Positions 23,601 to 35,855 are shown, counted from the first letter of the stretch. The stretch is DNA of 64,000 nucleotides from Pseudozyma flocculosa PF-1 (GCF_000417875.1 NW_006920870.1:808727-872726), one strand, 5' to 3'. Notes: generated by a model from the sequence alone, not told the origin. A program made the numbers and translations.

Positions 23601-24477
23601 CGACGACCTTCTGGTGCCTTCGCTGGACGGAGCAGTCGCGCTCGAAGAGGTGCACCACGTTGCCCTCGCCATCGGCCAGCAGCTGGACCTCGATGTGGCG
23701 GGGCCTGTCGAGGAAGCGCTCGATGAAGACGGTCGGGTCGCCGAACGCCGAGCGCGCTTCCGAGACGGCGCGGTCAAACGCCTCCTGGAACTCCTCCATC
23801 TTTCGGACGACGCGCATGCCGCGTCCACCACCGCCCATGGCGGCCTTGATGATGACGGGGAAGCCGACCTCCTCGACAAAGGGCTTCGCCGCCTCGTAGC
23901 TGGCGATCGGACCGGGCGTGCCGGGAACGATGGGGACGCCGGCGTCGCGCGCCAGGTCGCGCGCCTTTGTCTTGTCGCCGAGGCCGTCGATCGTCTCTGG
24001 CCTGGGGCCGATAAAGGCGATGCCCGCCGCCTCAACCCTGCGCGCAAACTCGGGGTTCTCGGAGAGGAAGCCATAGCCCGGGTGGATCATGTCGACCTTG
24101 TGCTCGAGGGCGATCCTGACAATGTCGTCGATGGCCAGGTAGGCCGAGACGGGTGCGAGGCCGGCGCCGACCTGGTAGGCCTCGTCCGCCTTGTAGCGGT
24201 GGGCGCTCATGCGGTCCTCGTAGCTGTAGAGGGCGACGGTATTCATGGCGAGCTCGTGGGCAGTGCGGAAGATGCGGATGGCAATCTCGCCGCGGTTGGC
24301 CACCATGAGCTTCTTGAGCGGGCCGGGACCCTCGCCGCCGAGACCGGAGCGGATCTTGTTGATCGAGGGAAAGACATGGCCGGTCCTGTCGCCGGGGGTT
24401 CCCGGCTGGCTCTCGAACGTGTCGATGAAGGTGGTGCGAGGCTGAGCCTTGGGCCCTGCGATGGTGTCGTCAGCCAT
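20681..24477 (-). CDS. PYC1: Pyruvate carboxylase
   Basis: Biotin enzyme converting pyruvate, bicarbonate and ATP to oxaloacetate (anaplerosis, gluconeogenesis); cytosolic in fungi, consistent with the absence of a presequence. Exons 24477-20965, 20878-20783 and 20692-20681 give 1206 residues. Order: biotin carboxylase domain (KKLMVANRGEIAIRI, then the ATP-grasp glycine loop MGGGGRGMRVV and INPRLQVEHT), carboxyltransferase domain (DTTWRDAHQSLFATR, then HSHDTAG), allosteric/linker region, and a C-terminal biotinyl domain with AMKMET. The target Lys is about residue 1171. The first intron (86 nt) falls immediately after this lysine codon. The second intron is followed by a four-codon exon coding IEH and the stop. 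Without these splices the frame runs into intron-derived sequence. A huge antisense frame here is a GC shadow. Confidence 0.96.
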
Positions 24478-27081
24478 GGCGGAGAGGGCTTGTGCCTAGC
24501 AGTCGGTGTCGGGCAGCGACGGGCGGCTGGCGGAGGGGTGTGCGGGAGTGCTGTGCGCGGGGCGGTGCGATAGGAGCGATGGCAGACGAGACGGGACGAG
24601 GGGAGGGGGAAGGTTGAGAAGGAGCAGCGGGGGGATCAAGAAGAATGGAAGTCGACGGTGGGTTGATCAGAAGGCGGTTGCTCGCGGATGGAGGCAAGGG
24701 TGAGAGGGCGAGGCGAAGGCTCGGGGTGACTGGGCGGGGGTTGGCAGGCAGCAGCGAGGGATGGGCGCGGGCCAAAAGCCGTCGGCCCTCAATGCGGGAA
24801 GCCAGAGGGGAGAGGGGAGAGGGGGGCCCGCCAGATCGGTCCGCCAAGAAAGCCGGTCGACGCGGCGCCCTCGCACGTCCCCACGCCCTTGGCCTTCGCT
24901 GGTCGGCCGTGGCCCGCGCCCGCGCCTTTGCCCGCGCCCGCTGGGCCGCCCGCCGGCCTGCTGCCCACTGGCCAACCAGAGAACCCGCGCCGCTGGCGAC
25001 GGCGACGGCGTCCTCGGCCTGCCATCGGTCTGCTACCGCATCAGATCGAGTCAAGCTGAGCAAGGAGCTCAAGCTCGCCCTGCACCAGACGCCCCGGATC
25101 GATAGGAAGCCAGGCGGCTTTCAACGAGCTCAAGGGCCTCGAGCAGGCCAGCCATGCATCCAGCCAGCCAGCCAGCCTCGTGACTCGGCCTCGGGCTCGC
25201 TGATCTCATGGCTCAGGCCCGCAGAACGTGTGGAGGACGTGCTCGAGATCCCAGGGACCGCGGCCCGACCAGCCGGATCGACGGTCGTGACCTGGCCCCA
25301 CCACGCCCAGAGCCAGGTAGGGCGAAGAAATCAAAGGAAAAATCATAGCGAGGCGGCCCTCGACGGTGGGACTGAGCCGCGGCGTCGGCCATGTCCCGAG
25401 ATCGCTGCCCCTCGGCGGCCGCGTCCTCTCCGTCGCCGTTGCCATCGACATCCGGCGCTCATCGCTCCATCTGATCTGCTCTCCTCTGCCTGGCCAGGCA
25501 GAGACGCCGGCGGTCACCACGCCTCGCTCGGTCGAACTCGAGAGAAAAGCGGCCGAGCGAGCGGACGGGCGGGCGACCGAGGCTGCAGGCGATGATGACA
25601 TCGCCCTGCCCAGGTGCTCAGCCGCCCATGATTGGACGATAAGTCGAGCGATTTGGACGGCAGCGCAACATGGCGCGCTCCAATCAATCTCGATCCGACC
25701 CCGCTGTAGTGCGCCGATGCCATCCCGATGCCGCATGGTGGTCCGCATCCTCGGATCCGCTGTCGCAAGAGACGACCCCACGGCTCAGCACGGGCTACTC
25801 ACCCGTCGCGCTACGGCCGCGTGGATGGGCAAGGTTGCGAGTCGAAGGCTGTGATGAGGAGCAAAGAGCGTTGAAGAGCAGGAGGCCGCGAGATGCTACG
25901 GGAAGGAGGAGCGGGGAGCAGTGCAAAGGCTCAGGCAGATGGTGATGGTGGTGGTGGGGTGATGAATTGACGAGGAGTAGGGACGACGACGGTCCCATCC
26001 GGCACGATCCCCGCCTATGGCTACCCACGACAGGCTCTTGCTCTGGCACCATCTCGAGCGGCCGACGTCCACGACGATGCACAGACCCGTCTCGATGGTC
26101 GGCCCACCCGGGGGCGCGGGGAAGCTTCAAGGTAGGGCTTTCAGCGAGCTCGGGCAACCGTACCGACCCTCTCGTCCAGCCTCGGGTCGCTCGTGCACCG
26201 ACAAAGCCGGACCAGGCCCGGCCTGGCCTGGCCTCAACCTTGCTTGCTTCCCTGGAAGCAGCTATGGATCGGGGCGGGCGTCGAGTGCAGCTTCCCGCTT
26301 CCTCTGCACCACGAGCGTGACGTCGCGATCAAGCTCCTCTTCTGCTGCTGCTGCTCGCCGCATCTTTCCGACGAGCGTGTCCGCCCCACGCTATCACGGG
26401 CCTGCGGCTACGCGTGCATCCCTCGGAACCATCCGCGATCGTGGCCGAGGGGGCCAGGGTGGGGTACCACCATCGTCGTCGTCGTCGTCCCGGGGTCGTT
26501 TCGCCCATCCTCATCGTGACCACATCTTCGGTAGCTACCCGGTCGCAAAGCGCAGCTCGGCGAGACGCCGATAATGAGGGCCTGGCATCGCGCGGCTTTG
26601 GCCCGCTCGTCGCTAACCAGGCCCGACAGTGTGAACACGGCAACGACCGGCGGCCGGGGCTCCCCCCGGTCATCTGCCTGGCCCCTCGTTTCCCCACACC
26701 TTTGCTCTCCTCCAGGCCGAGTGCGTGCATGCCCTGCTTGCGGGGGACAGCGCAGGCGTACGGGCAAGACAGGCCAGGCCAGGGTTCTGCGGATCTGCTC
26801 CGTCCCAATGCATGAGCATGCCCCCCCCGTCGTCGGGATGGATCGGAACCGGGTTCAACGCGACCCGGACGGACCGGGCCCGCACGCAGGCAGCCCAAGC
26901 ACTTCCAGCGGCGCGTATCTTCCCCCTCTCCCTCCCGCCATGCCGATGATCGCTGTCCGTAGTTGTATGGTATTGCAGAACCTCGTCGTCGTCGTCTCTC
27001 TACGTAGGCAGGGCTGCGAAAGCAAGAGCGCCGAGCAGATGCGGGCGGGCCAGCCACGGCCCGCGCCCCTCATGACACCGT
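24478..27081. other. Long intergenic region upstream of pyruvate carboxylase
   Basis: No supported gene. Overlapping frames up to 316 codons occur on both strands with strong Arg/Pro/Gly bias. The first ~200 nt are purine-rich on the plus strand, that is pyrimidine-rich on the coding strand of pyruvate carboxylase, fitting its leader. Confidence 0.5.
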
Positions 27082-29432
27082 CTAGTTGCGACCGACAAAC
27101 TGGTAGACGACGCGCCTCACGAGACCCGAGAGGTGCTCTGGGTTCTGCGCGTAGGTGCCCATGACCAGCGACATGCCCATCGACGTGAGCAGCAGGTCGC
27201 CGCCGGGCACAAACGGCACCCAGGCGCGCTTGCGTGCGATTGACCACGCGCTCTCCATGCCCTTTGGCAGGACATAGGCCGCCAGCTCGGCGCGCCTCCT
27301 CGAGTGCTCGATGAAGAGCGAGCCGCAGGTGGCGAAGCCGGCCAGCCACTTCATCTCGGAGCTCAGCAGCAGCTTGAGCAGCCACGCCGGCACGCGGTCC
27401 TTGAGCGTCGGGCTCTGTTGGCCGAGAGGGGCGCGCAGCGCACAGAGCAAGGGAGGGGGGTCAGCGGGCGTTGGATCGTGCAGGGGCAGCGCCGCGCCGC
27501 GCCGCGCTGGGCGCACTACTCACATTGACGAGCCAGCCGTGGGACGAGTGCAGGGCGCAAAAGATGGTCTGGTAGATGATGACAAACACGCCGAGGAACG
27601 ACGACGAGCGCACGCTGCCAAACAGCGACCGGAGGAAGGCGCGCATGGGGTCCTTGAGGAACGAGCCCGGGCGGAGGAACATGGCCGGGACAAAGTGGAG
27701 GGTCAGGTAGACAGGCAGGATCCAGCGCGTCACCTCAAAGAAGCGGTCCACAGGGCTCCACAGGTGGCTGGCCTCCCAGGGGTGGACGAGGGCGCAGTCG
27801 ATGACGTGGCCGACGTCGCCCTTTTTCGCGCGCTCCATCCACTCGACAATCTTTTTGACATTCTTGCCGTGGATGCCGCGGCGGTTGACGGCGTTGGGCG
27901 GCACGTGCGGGTAGCGCAGCGGGCTGAGCGAGTAGGGCTTGGGGACCTCGCCGTTGGGGAAGAGCTTGAGCGCCAGGTCGAGGTCGGCGGTGCCGCGCTG
28001 GATGATGTCGCGGTGGATGGTCGTGGCGACGGGCGTCACCTGCGAGGCGCGCGTGATCCAGTTGCGGTAGGAGCCGGGCAGCGAGTCGGGCGCAGTGAGC
28101 CAGGCGTGCATGATCTGGCCGCAGGCGAGGCCAAAGCAGAGGACGGCGCCGTGCGGCACATTGACGAGGCCCTTGCTGTGGGCGACGTTGTAGCTGCCCT
28201 CGAGCCCGCGGACAAAGAGCTGCTGCGCCAGGGCGATGCGGTTGGCGGGCGTCTCGACCAGGACGGCGAGCGCAGAGACGGCGCCGGCGAGGTAGGCGTG
28301 CCAGACCTTGGACCGCGGGTCGCGCATAAAGGCGCGCCGCTTCTGCTTGGACCGCTCGTGGGCCTTTTCGCTGTCCGTCTTGCCCTCGAGGGCCGCGCGG
28401 CCAGAGCGCGGCGTGGCGGTGCCCGAGTCGACCTGGCCGTCCGAGCGCGCCCGGGGTCGTCCGTTGGCGGTGGTGGAAGCGGCGGCAGNNNNNNNNNNNN
28501 NNNNNNNNNNNNNNNNNNNNNNNNNNNNNNNNNNNNNNNNNNNNNNNNNNNNNNNNNNNNNNNNNNNNNNNNNNNNNNNNNNNNNNNNNNNNNNNNNNNN
28601 NNNNNNNNNNNNNNNNNNNNNNNNNNNNNNNNNNNNNNNNNNNNNNNNNNNNNNNNNNNNNNNNNNNNNNNNNNNNNNNNNNNNNNNNNNNNNNNNNNNN
28701 NNNNNNNNNNNNNNNNNNNNNNNNNNNNNNNNNNNNNNNNNNNNNNNNNNNNNNNNNNNNNNNNNNNNNNNNNNNNNNNNNNNNNNNNNNNNNNNNNNNN
28801 NTGCGATCGCGCGCCGTCACGGGCATGGGCGTGAGGAGGCGGAGCGAGTTGTGGGTGGCCTTGTACAGCGCGGCCCAGAGGGCAAAGAGGCCCGCGAAGC
28901 GAAAGTTTGTAGGACCAAGGACGGCGAGGCCGAGCGACCGTCCCTTGAAGCGCTTGGTGCGGATGGCCTTGATGAGCTCGAGGACGAGCATCAGCGTGGC
29001 ACGCAGCGCAAACGCCAGGTTGCCGGCGCGCAGGCCGCCGCGGACGACGTGGACCAGCAGGCGCTCCCAGTCGCCAGGCATGCGCGCCTCTTCGTCCTGG
29101 GGCCGCCAGACCTTGCTGCCCACCTGCTTGCGCAACTGGCCAGGAGGCATATGGGCCAGGTCCTGCAGGCCCGTCACGCTGAGGCTCCGCTTGAGCTGCG
29201 CGGCCGTCTCGGAGAGGTTGGGCGTCGTAGGGCCCGAGGCGGCCTTCCAGCGCGCAAAGTCGTCGTCGTCGTCGTCGTCGTCGTCCGAGGGGGCTGCGTC
29301 GCCATCGTTGGCGCCCGCGCGTCGGCTGACCTTGGTCATCCTGGGCAGGCGCAGGCCCGGGTTCCTCCGCTGCTGCGGCGGCGGCGTCGTCGTCTCATCG
29401 TCCTGCGGTGATGTCGTCGATGTTCCCGCCAT
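27082..29432 (-). CDS. TMEM135-like multi-pass membrane protein (interrupted by assembly gap)
   Basis: Three readable parts on one strand. From the start at 29432 (MAGTSTTSPQ) to 28802 there is an acidic poly-Asp N-terminus and hydrophobic segments. After a 313-base N gap, reading resumes in a different frame from 28488 to 27524, followed by a 109-nt intron and a last exon 27414-27082. The C-terminal region has several membrane helices and the motif HSRRRAELAAYVLPKGMES, which resembles fungal proteins annotated as TMEM135-like; animal TMEM135 is linked to peroxisomal or mitochondrial dynamics and lipid handling. The frame change across the N run implies an intron in the gap or a mis-sized gap. 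An upstream in-frame ATG exists at 29660 but adds only low-complexity sequence. Function in fungi is unknown to me and the family call is moderate. Confidence 0.6.
28489..28801. other. Assembly gap (313 N)
   Basis: A run of N inside the TMEM135-like gene. Coding frames on the two sides disagree, so the gap length is not reliable or the gap contains a splice site. Confidence 0.99.
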
Positions 29433-30134
29433 GCTGCCAGGTTGGGTGGTGGAGTGCAGGTAAGCAGAAGCTGCCAGCAAGGGAGAGGACAGGAGGCGAT
29501 GGTGGTGGACAGACAGACGACCAGGGGAAGGCCAGGTCGCCGTGGATACGGAGGAGCGGGACGCCAGGTAGGGTAGTGTGGAGGCGAGGAGTCGCAGCCG
29601 CGGTGCATCGCCCTGCTGCGAGCAAAGCGTTGGGGCGAACGCCGGCTGGGCCCGGACCATGCAGCCGGCTCAGCCGCTCGTCGTCGCCGTCGTCACCGTC
29701 GCAGCTCAGCCCCAGCCTACTGTACAGTACCAAGCCCGACGGGCGCCATCGTCGGCACCTCGCCGGATCGCCTTTCAACGCCGGCCAGCCGTCGCAATCG
29801 AAACCATACACAAAGGCCGGGACGACGGCCAGCCAAACGAACCTCGCCTCGCCTCGCCTCGCCTCGTCCCAGCCTACCCCACACTTTGGAAGCGGTCGCG
29901 CCAGCGTGAAAGCACATACATCAGGCAGCCGGTTCCAGGGAGCCCCAAGAATGACAGATGATTACGTAAGCAGCGGGGTCCAAAAAAGAGAAAGGAACAG
30001 GCCCTCCGAAGAGAACCTGCTCCAGTGCCATAGATTTGGGCAGACCTCCCTCCAGAGGAGAGAGGCGGGAGGGCTTCGACGGTAAGACGAAAACGGGTGG
30101 CTGTGCAAGCCCGTCGACGCCCCCTCTCCAGAAC

Positions 30135-30336
30135 CCATGCCTGAGCGGGACTGGAAGTGCCAAGGTCTGAGAAGGGCAGGGGGAGCAAGGGGCAAGCGCA
30201 GGACGAGGGCAAGGGGTGGATGTGGTCAGTCTTTGATCCGGTAGCCAGGCCATCGCAGAAGGGTAGGGGGCAAGAAGGAGGATACGAACAAGTATGTCGG
30301 AAGGAAAGGGGGGAGGCGGGTAGAGGGGGGGTTGAT
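30135..30336 (-). repeat. 202-bp perfect inverted repeat, arm 1
   Basis: The reverse complement of this segment is identical, base for base by eye, to 38865-39066. Homology stops abruptly at both ends: it begins at ATCAAC and ends at GGCATGG. No flanking target-site duplication or terminal inverted repeat is visible. The segment is pyrimidine-rich on one strand, and its open frame does not resemble any known protein. Confidence 0.9.
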
Positions 30337-33300
30337 ATACGTTTGGCCGGGCCAAAGTCAGAAGGGGAGAAGACTCGTCGCTCGTCCAGGGAGGGAGGCC
30401 ATGGCAGGGAGCCCAGCTCACAGGGCAAGGCAGGCAAGGGAAGGCGGGAGCCAGGCAGACTGTCAGGCAGCCGGGGCCAGGCATGGCCAGATCCATTCGC
30501 AGCATGCCCCCGTTGCTCTCGAAATGAGGCAAGAGCAATCGTCTTTCGTGGTTCTCCATCGCCGAAGGCAGCAGATGAGGAGGTCGCAATTGGGCAGTTT
30601 TTGGGGAGCCTCGCACACCGCATGCCACATAGCTGTGTCACCGGGGTGACCAGCCCCGCCCGCCCCCGGGCCGTCGCACAAAATGACCGGTCCGACGTCG
30701 TACGAAAGCATCTTTGACTTCGACTTTCGCTCGACCTTGTGCTGAATCTCTTTTCATTCGGCCCCTTTGTGCTCGAACAAAGCCTCTCGATGGGGTGCCC
30801 GACAGCACCGACTCTGATTCGCTGGGTCGGGGCGCTCCCCCTGTGCGATGGTTTCCTTCCGCCCCGCGCGAAGCCCCTATTTGCCTGCGGCTCCGCCGTG
30901 CGAAAACTTCGCGCCGCAGTCGTCGAGCGTCAAGGCGGACCCGTCCAGTAGGCCCCTTCAGGTCGGAACTGACGACTCTGGACGGTAGAGAGTAGGTGAG
31001 ATCCAGCGATCCACTCGTCGTTGCTGACGTAAGGAGAAGGACAGGGTGGTCGGACGTGTCCAATTCCGTCCGTTTACTCCTTGCCCGACGTCTTTCTAGC
31101 ACACCACCACCACTCTTCCATATCTCATCGTCGATTGCGTTCGCCGACGCCATGGCCTCGACCTCATCAGCTACCATGGCAGTCAGACTCTCGAATGCCA
31201 TCTTCGACACCTGAAGTCTGTTTGTCCACTGTCTGCTATCCTCGCACCCGACGCAACTGCGCCGCTCCCGCGCACGATAAGACTCAGCCTCACGCCTCGA
31301 AAATAGCTCAGCACCGCGACGGTCCCCATCACGATGCATCACGACAGGCCCTTTCCAGCCATCGAGCGCACAGAGAATCCCAGAATCAGCGTCTAATGAA
31401 GCGTCGGATCTGCCGCAAGGTGCGTCCGTCACCTGCTGCCGATCGACGTTCGCACATCGCCTGCTCGCGGGACTCCAAGCCAACCGGTGCACGTCACTCC
31501 TTCATGGCGCGCGTCCATCAGCTCAGACGCGTCTCTGTGCATACGAGTGTTCATCTTGAATCACCTCTTCGTCGCTTTCACGACCGGCGTCACGTTTCCT
31601 ATGACCTCTGCGTCCGGCAGAGGCTTCTGCACTCCCAGACCAACGAGACTTGCTCGGCTTGCAGGCTCTTCGCCCAGTCAGTTTCCTTCCTGTCGCTCCC
31701 GGCTACAGGATGTCATCGCTGCCAGCATCGCCCGCCTCTACCATTCCAAGCGCGGAACGCGGCGGTCAAGGCATGGCACGGGATCCGTGGGTTGACACAT
31801 GTGAATGGAAATGGAGCCCTGGTCTCGCTCTTCCTGCTCAGTTCTCTCTGCTGGCAGTCGTAGCGCTCAGTACGCTGCATGCGCGAGTCTACAACCACCT
31901 CCAACAAGGTCACTGTCGGCAAAGGTCCACTCCGTCCGGTAGTCGGCGAAGCGGGGAAAGTACGAAGTCTCGCAGCCACCCCCGAACATCTCCCGGACCA
32001 CAATTCTTTCACCGCTTCGCCCGTACCATTCTCGGAGCACACCACGGACCATGCATCCCCGCCGTTTTCGAGCAGCTGAATTCTCAACTGCCTTCAGCGT
32101 CAAGGCTCGAGCCGCCTTTGACGGGCTTTCCCAGCAGTCCTCCCCCCTCGCGGCATCGACACGCTGGAACCGACTGCAATCACGAGCTGTGGGCGTCTAG
32201 ACTTAGCGACAGGCTCAGGATCGCCTGTCTGCCAAGACAGCGGTTCGTGGCACGCTGCGTCCCGAGAGGGTTGTGCGGCTCCTCGCACGATGCTCCATGC
32301 AGAGAAGGCGACGATTGGACGATGTCGTCGCACGGTTGGGACGCAGCCGGACAAGCCAATGCTTTGAAGTTGTCGCCGATGTCAAAAGCTGCGCTTCTTG
32401 CTACATCGATTGAGAGTGGTCAAGTCTCTAATCGAACAGCAGTCGACGCGGGATCAAGCGAGATGGTCTGCCCAGCCATACTCGTCGCACGGTTCGACAG
32501 GAAGGGCGCTGCTGCACTCCCCCTAGTGGAAAATCCGGGACTCGGCTCTGGGATTCCCTCCCCGCCTGGGCGTCGTCTCTCCACACTGGGCTCGCTGAGT
32601 CGTGCCAGGCCACGCCGAGCAGTTGATCTTTTTTTGGACCGGTCAAGCCGTGATCGCCACGAGATCCACATCCACCACATACCCTCTCTAACGACCTCAG
32701 CACTCCATCTCAACAATGACGTCCTCTGCAACTGGCACCCATACCTCGGCCACGAGCTCGGCCGCCACAGCAGCCGGCCCGAACCGCGCCTGCCACACCA
32801 TGGCGTCCGAAGTCGGCGAGCGCACCACCGGTCGCTGTGCCGAACATGGCCCCGTCGAGCAACCGTCCCTCCAAGAGGCCTCGATCGGCCAATCGTCGGC
32901 CAGAGACGGTCCGACGAAGACCAGTCGGAAGGAGATCAGTCGAATGACGTCCAGTCGGATGACAGCCGCACCGTGCAAGAGACCTCTCGCGCCGGGTCCA
33001 CCTCGCCCGATCCCTCCGACGCGGATGAGCACACCTCTGGCGCAAGACTCTGGGGTACCTTGCCCCCTCCGCGTTTCTCAGGCGCCAACACCGCATCTGC
33101 CCGCGCTGATCTTTGGGCCGTGATGCCGCACATCTTCGGGACAAGCACACCTGCAACACCTGCACGGCTGTGGCAGCCGCGTCCGCCTCGTCCACTGCCG
33201 CCGCCACGCTTCAACACAACGGGGACGGCCACTGCCCAAGGCACTGAAGCGATGCGACTTTGGCTTCGTGCTTCGCAAGAATGACGAGGCATGCGACAAT

Positions 33301-34327
33301 GCTGCCTGACCACGGTTTCAGCGCCCGACGCCAAGTTTGGAATCTCCTGCCCTTGCCCTTTCCCCTGGCTTTGTGGCCTGGCTTGGGGTTGTCCCCCTTC
33401 GCATTGGAACGGCATCCGCATCCAGCGAGACCGTCCTATGCCATGCTGGTGCTGCCCGTCGGGACGCCGCACAGACGGAGATCAAGCAAGCCCCCCTGTT
33501 GCTCTGTTGCGCCTGTCTACAAATCTCGCCTGGCTCTCGCTGAGCTCTCGCTGGGCATCCCTCGTCCTCTCATCCATTCCACGATAGCACAGCAAGCCGC
33601 CACTGTCTTCGTCGAAGTTGATCATGATTCCGTGGCGCCACCCCCCTGGCTTGTACCGTTGTCTGTATCACTGATGAATCGCTCGCACCGCACTTCCCCC
33701 TCACGTCAAAGCCCGGGCCGACTGATGAGATCTCCTCCGGCTGCCTTGATCAGAGGTGGAACGGATCACTTGCCAACCTATCCGGCTCATTGATGAGTTT
33801 GGCTTTGCGTGACGCCGCGAGCTGCTACTTTGCCGACTGACGGCCACCAGAATCCGCCGATCTGCGAGTCAATCGTGACCTTGGGCCAAGCGGCTTGGCT
33901 TGGCGAGCGCACATCGAGGCACTCCGAGTCTTCGTAGTGATACTGACCGGTGTCGGCACCGGCGCCGACCTCCAGACCTCGTTCCCCAGACCGTCCTCGG
34001 ACCCGAAGCCCGCTCCACAAAGCAGGCAGCCTGCTTCTCCACTTGGCAACTGTCCCAACGCACACAAGCCTTCCCAAGTCGCTCGCCCCGCCCATCCTCA
34101 CCAACACCACATCCCCGCCCACACAGCGACCCATCGACTGTCTCTGGCCTACCAGCGCTGCTGGTCGCGATTCTTTCCTATCATCAGCACCGCCAATGCT
34201 CGCCATCGACTCGATCTCCTCGTTGAACCGCCTCAGACCTGTTCGCATTCCGCCGTCCCCATCTTGACGCAGGTTCTCGTTCTCACCTCGTCGTCGCCCT
34301 CACCACGCCGTCCCTGTCACCCTCTCT

Positions 34328-34328
<1 letters not shown>

Positions 34329-34369
<41 letters not shown>

Positions 34370-34447
34370 TTTTCTCGCCATCGCCATCGCCATCGCCATC
34401 GCCATCGCCATCGCCATCGCCATCGCCATCGCCATCGCCATCGCCAT
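34329..34447 (+). repeat. Hexanucleotide tandem array (GTCGCC)n then (ATCGCC)n
   Basis: About seven copies of GTCGCC (34329-34369) are followed, after a short break, by twelve copies of ATCGCC (34376-34447). Degenerate CTCACC/TCGCCATC repeats continue to about 34790. All copies are multiples of three and keep a frame open (Ala-Val then Ser-Pro dipeptides), which explains the long ORF across this site. Confidence 0.95.
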
Positions 34448-35332
34448 TGGCTCGTCGTCGCTCTCGCCTCGCTACTACTGTCGCCGTCCCGTCATCGTCA
34501 CCCTCACCTCGCCACCGCCACCACCATCGTCCTCGCCTCGCCGTTGCCTCGCTGTCACCTCGCCATGAGCTCGCCCTCCCCGCCGTCACCTCGCCCTCGT
34601 CCTCACCGTCACCATCGCTCTCACCTCGCCATCGCTCTCACCTCGTCATCGCTCTCACCGTCACCTCGCCATCGCTCTCACCCCGCCATCGCTCTCACCG
34701 TCACCATCGTTCTCACCGTCACCTCGCCATGACCTCGCCGTCACCTCGACATCGCCGCCACCTCGCCATCGTCCTCGTCCTTGTTACTCGCCTCGCCCTC
34801 ATGGTCCCACGGCGGGTCCCTCGGCTGGCGGAGATTCGCCGTCGTGAGTCCTTATCCTGCCTGCTGACTCTCTCTGGCTCGTTTCCACCCCTCGCGCTCG
34901 CCTTCATCAGCCTCGCCCTCGACTTCAACCAGACACCCGCACTAGCTGCTACCGCCATGGGGCTGTCGGCACGGCTGCACTCGTACCGCGGCCATCATCG
35001 TGAGTAGCTACCGACGCCCGCCGCTACAGCAGCCATTGGCGTGACCGAGGCCGAGACCCGCTCATCCTCTGTATCACCTGTTCCTCTCTGCCCTCTTCTG
35101 CCGCCCGCCTCGTCTCATCCCGCCTCGAACCGCCTCGAACCGCCTCGACCGGCCTCAACTCGCCTTACCCTGCCGGTCCATCTTGGACACTCTACCGCAG
35201 ACATCATTACCTCGAGCACCGCCGCCAGCGCAGGTCTCCTTCACCGACCCGCCGACCTGTTCTTGCTTTCTCACATTTTGTACTTCTGCCAGCGTCGTGC
35301 ATTGTGTGAATTCATGCTGTTCGCAAACGACA

Positions 35333-35755
35333 CTACACGGGCCTGATGATGCCCTCGCGGTTGCGCAGGTACGAGAGGTACTCGTACACCTCGAGGTCGT
35401 CCGACGACTTCTTGAGCATGTTGAGGCCGAGTGCCATGAGACGGATGTTGCTGGCCGTGTAGCCCTTGGTCGAGTCGATCCGGTCGATCGAAGCGCACTT
35501 GAGCGGCACGCGCACCCCGCAGCAGTCGATGATCTTGAAGTCGCCCGCCCACCGCGATTCGATCATCTTGAGAAGAACTTTCTCCTTGACTGCCCACCTG
35601 ATGAAATGCAGATCCGGAGAAGATTTGTCAGAAGAGAGACACCTGGCAATCCAAAAAGACTCACTGTTGCTGCCACTGCAGCAGCCTTGCATGCAGTCAG
35701 GCCGGACCAGCTTCAAAGCGCCAAGCAGCTGCATTGAAGACAGCAACATCAGCAA
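35333..35755 (-). CDS. Orphan HNH-like (DRID-KGY) nuclease-type ORF, possibly a fragment
   Basis: The continuous frame gives 140 residues. The C-terminal ~85 look like a real domain: KIIDCCGVRVPLKC, then ASIDRIDSTKGYTASNI, then a helix-like LMALGLNMLKKSSDDLEVYE. The SIDRID-x-x-KGYT-x-x-N signature is typical of small HNH-type (beta-beta-alpha metal) proteins in phages, bacteria and some mobile elements; the preceding cysteines would suit zinc binding. The N-terminal part of the frame is doubtful. A possible 64-nt intron (donor GTGAGT at 35664, CAG acceptor ending 35598) would replace it with a Gln-rich run, but then no start codon is found upstream. So this may be a decayed or incomplete copy. 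It stands alone in the repeat-rich island, next to a 41-bp tandem duplication. Family assignment rests on one motif. Confidence 0.5.
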   Translation of the reverse strand: MLMLLSSMQLLGALKLVRPDCMQGCCSGSNSESFWIARCLSSDKSSPDLHFIRWAVKEKVLLKMIESRWAGDFKIIDCCGVRVPLKCASIDRIDSTKGYTASNIRLMALGLNMLKKSSDDLEVYEYLSYLRNREGIIRPV

Positions 35756-35773
35756 CTCGACAACTGCACAGGT

Positions 35774-35855
35774 GCTTCCTCGCTTAGCGCCCAGCGGACG
35801 GCTTCAACCGACCTGCTTCCTCGCTCAGCACTCAGCGGACTGCTTCAACCGGCCT
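35774..35855. repeat. 41-bp direct tandem duplication
   Basis: Two adjacent 41-bp units (35774-35814 and 35815-35855) both start GCTTCCTCGCT and differ at only a handful of positions. They lie just upstream of the HNH-like ORF on its strand. Confidence 0.85.

Larger units (their letters stand above)
29433..35332. other. Gene-poor island with repeats
   Basis: About 5.9 kb with no recognisable conserved gene. It appears less GC-rich than flanking coding DNA. Plus frames at 31650-33284 and 33895-35007 are long but unconvincing: the first has no conserved motif, the second is created by a hexamer repeat. A minus frame inside 30638-31492 has a protein-like central stretch (MAFESLTAMVADEVEAMASA) but no recognisable family. 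One arm of a 202-bp inverted repeat and the hexamer array are listed separately. Confidence 0.45.

Noticed and set aside
30135..30336. Inverted repeat considered as a solo LTR or MITE
   Set aside because: No TG...CA ends, terminal inverted repeats or target-site duplication are visible, so I did not assign a mobile element class.
31650..33284. 544-codon plus ORF
   Set aside because: No conserved motif, Arg/Ser/Pro-rich, no support for start or splicing; could be a decayed gene but I cannot show it.
33895..35007. 370-codon plus ORF with Ala-Val and Ser-Pro repeats
   Set aside because: Kept open by the hexamer array; both flanks lack protein-like character.
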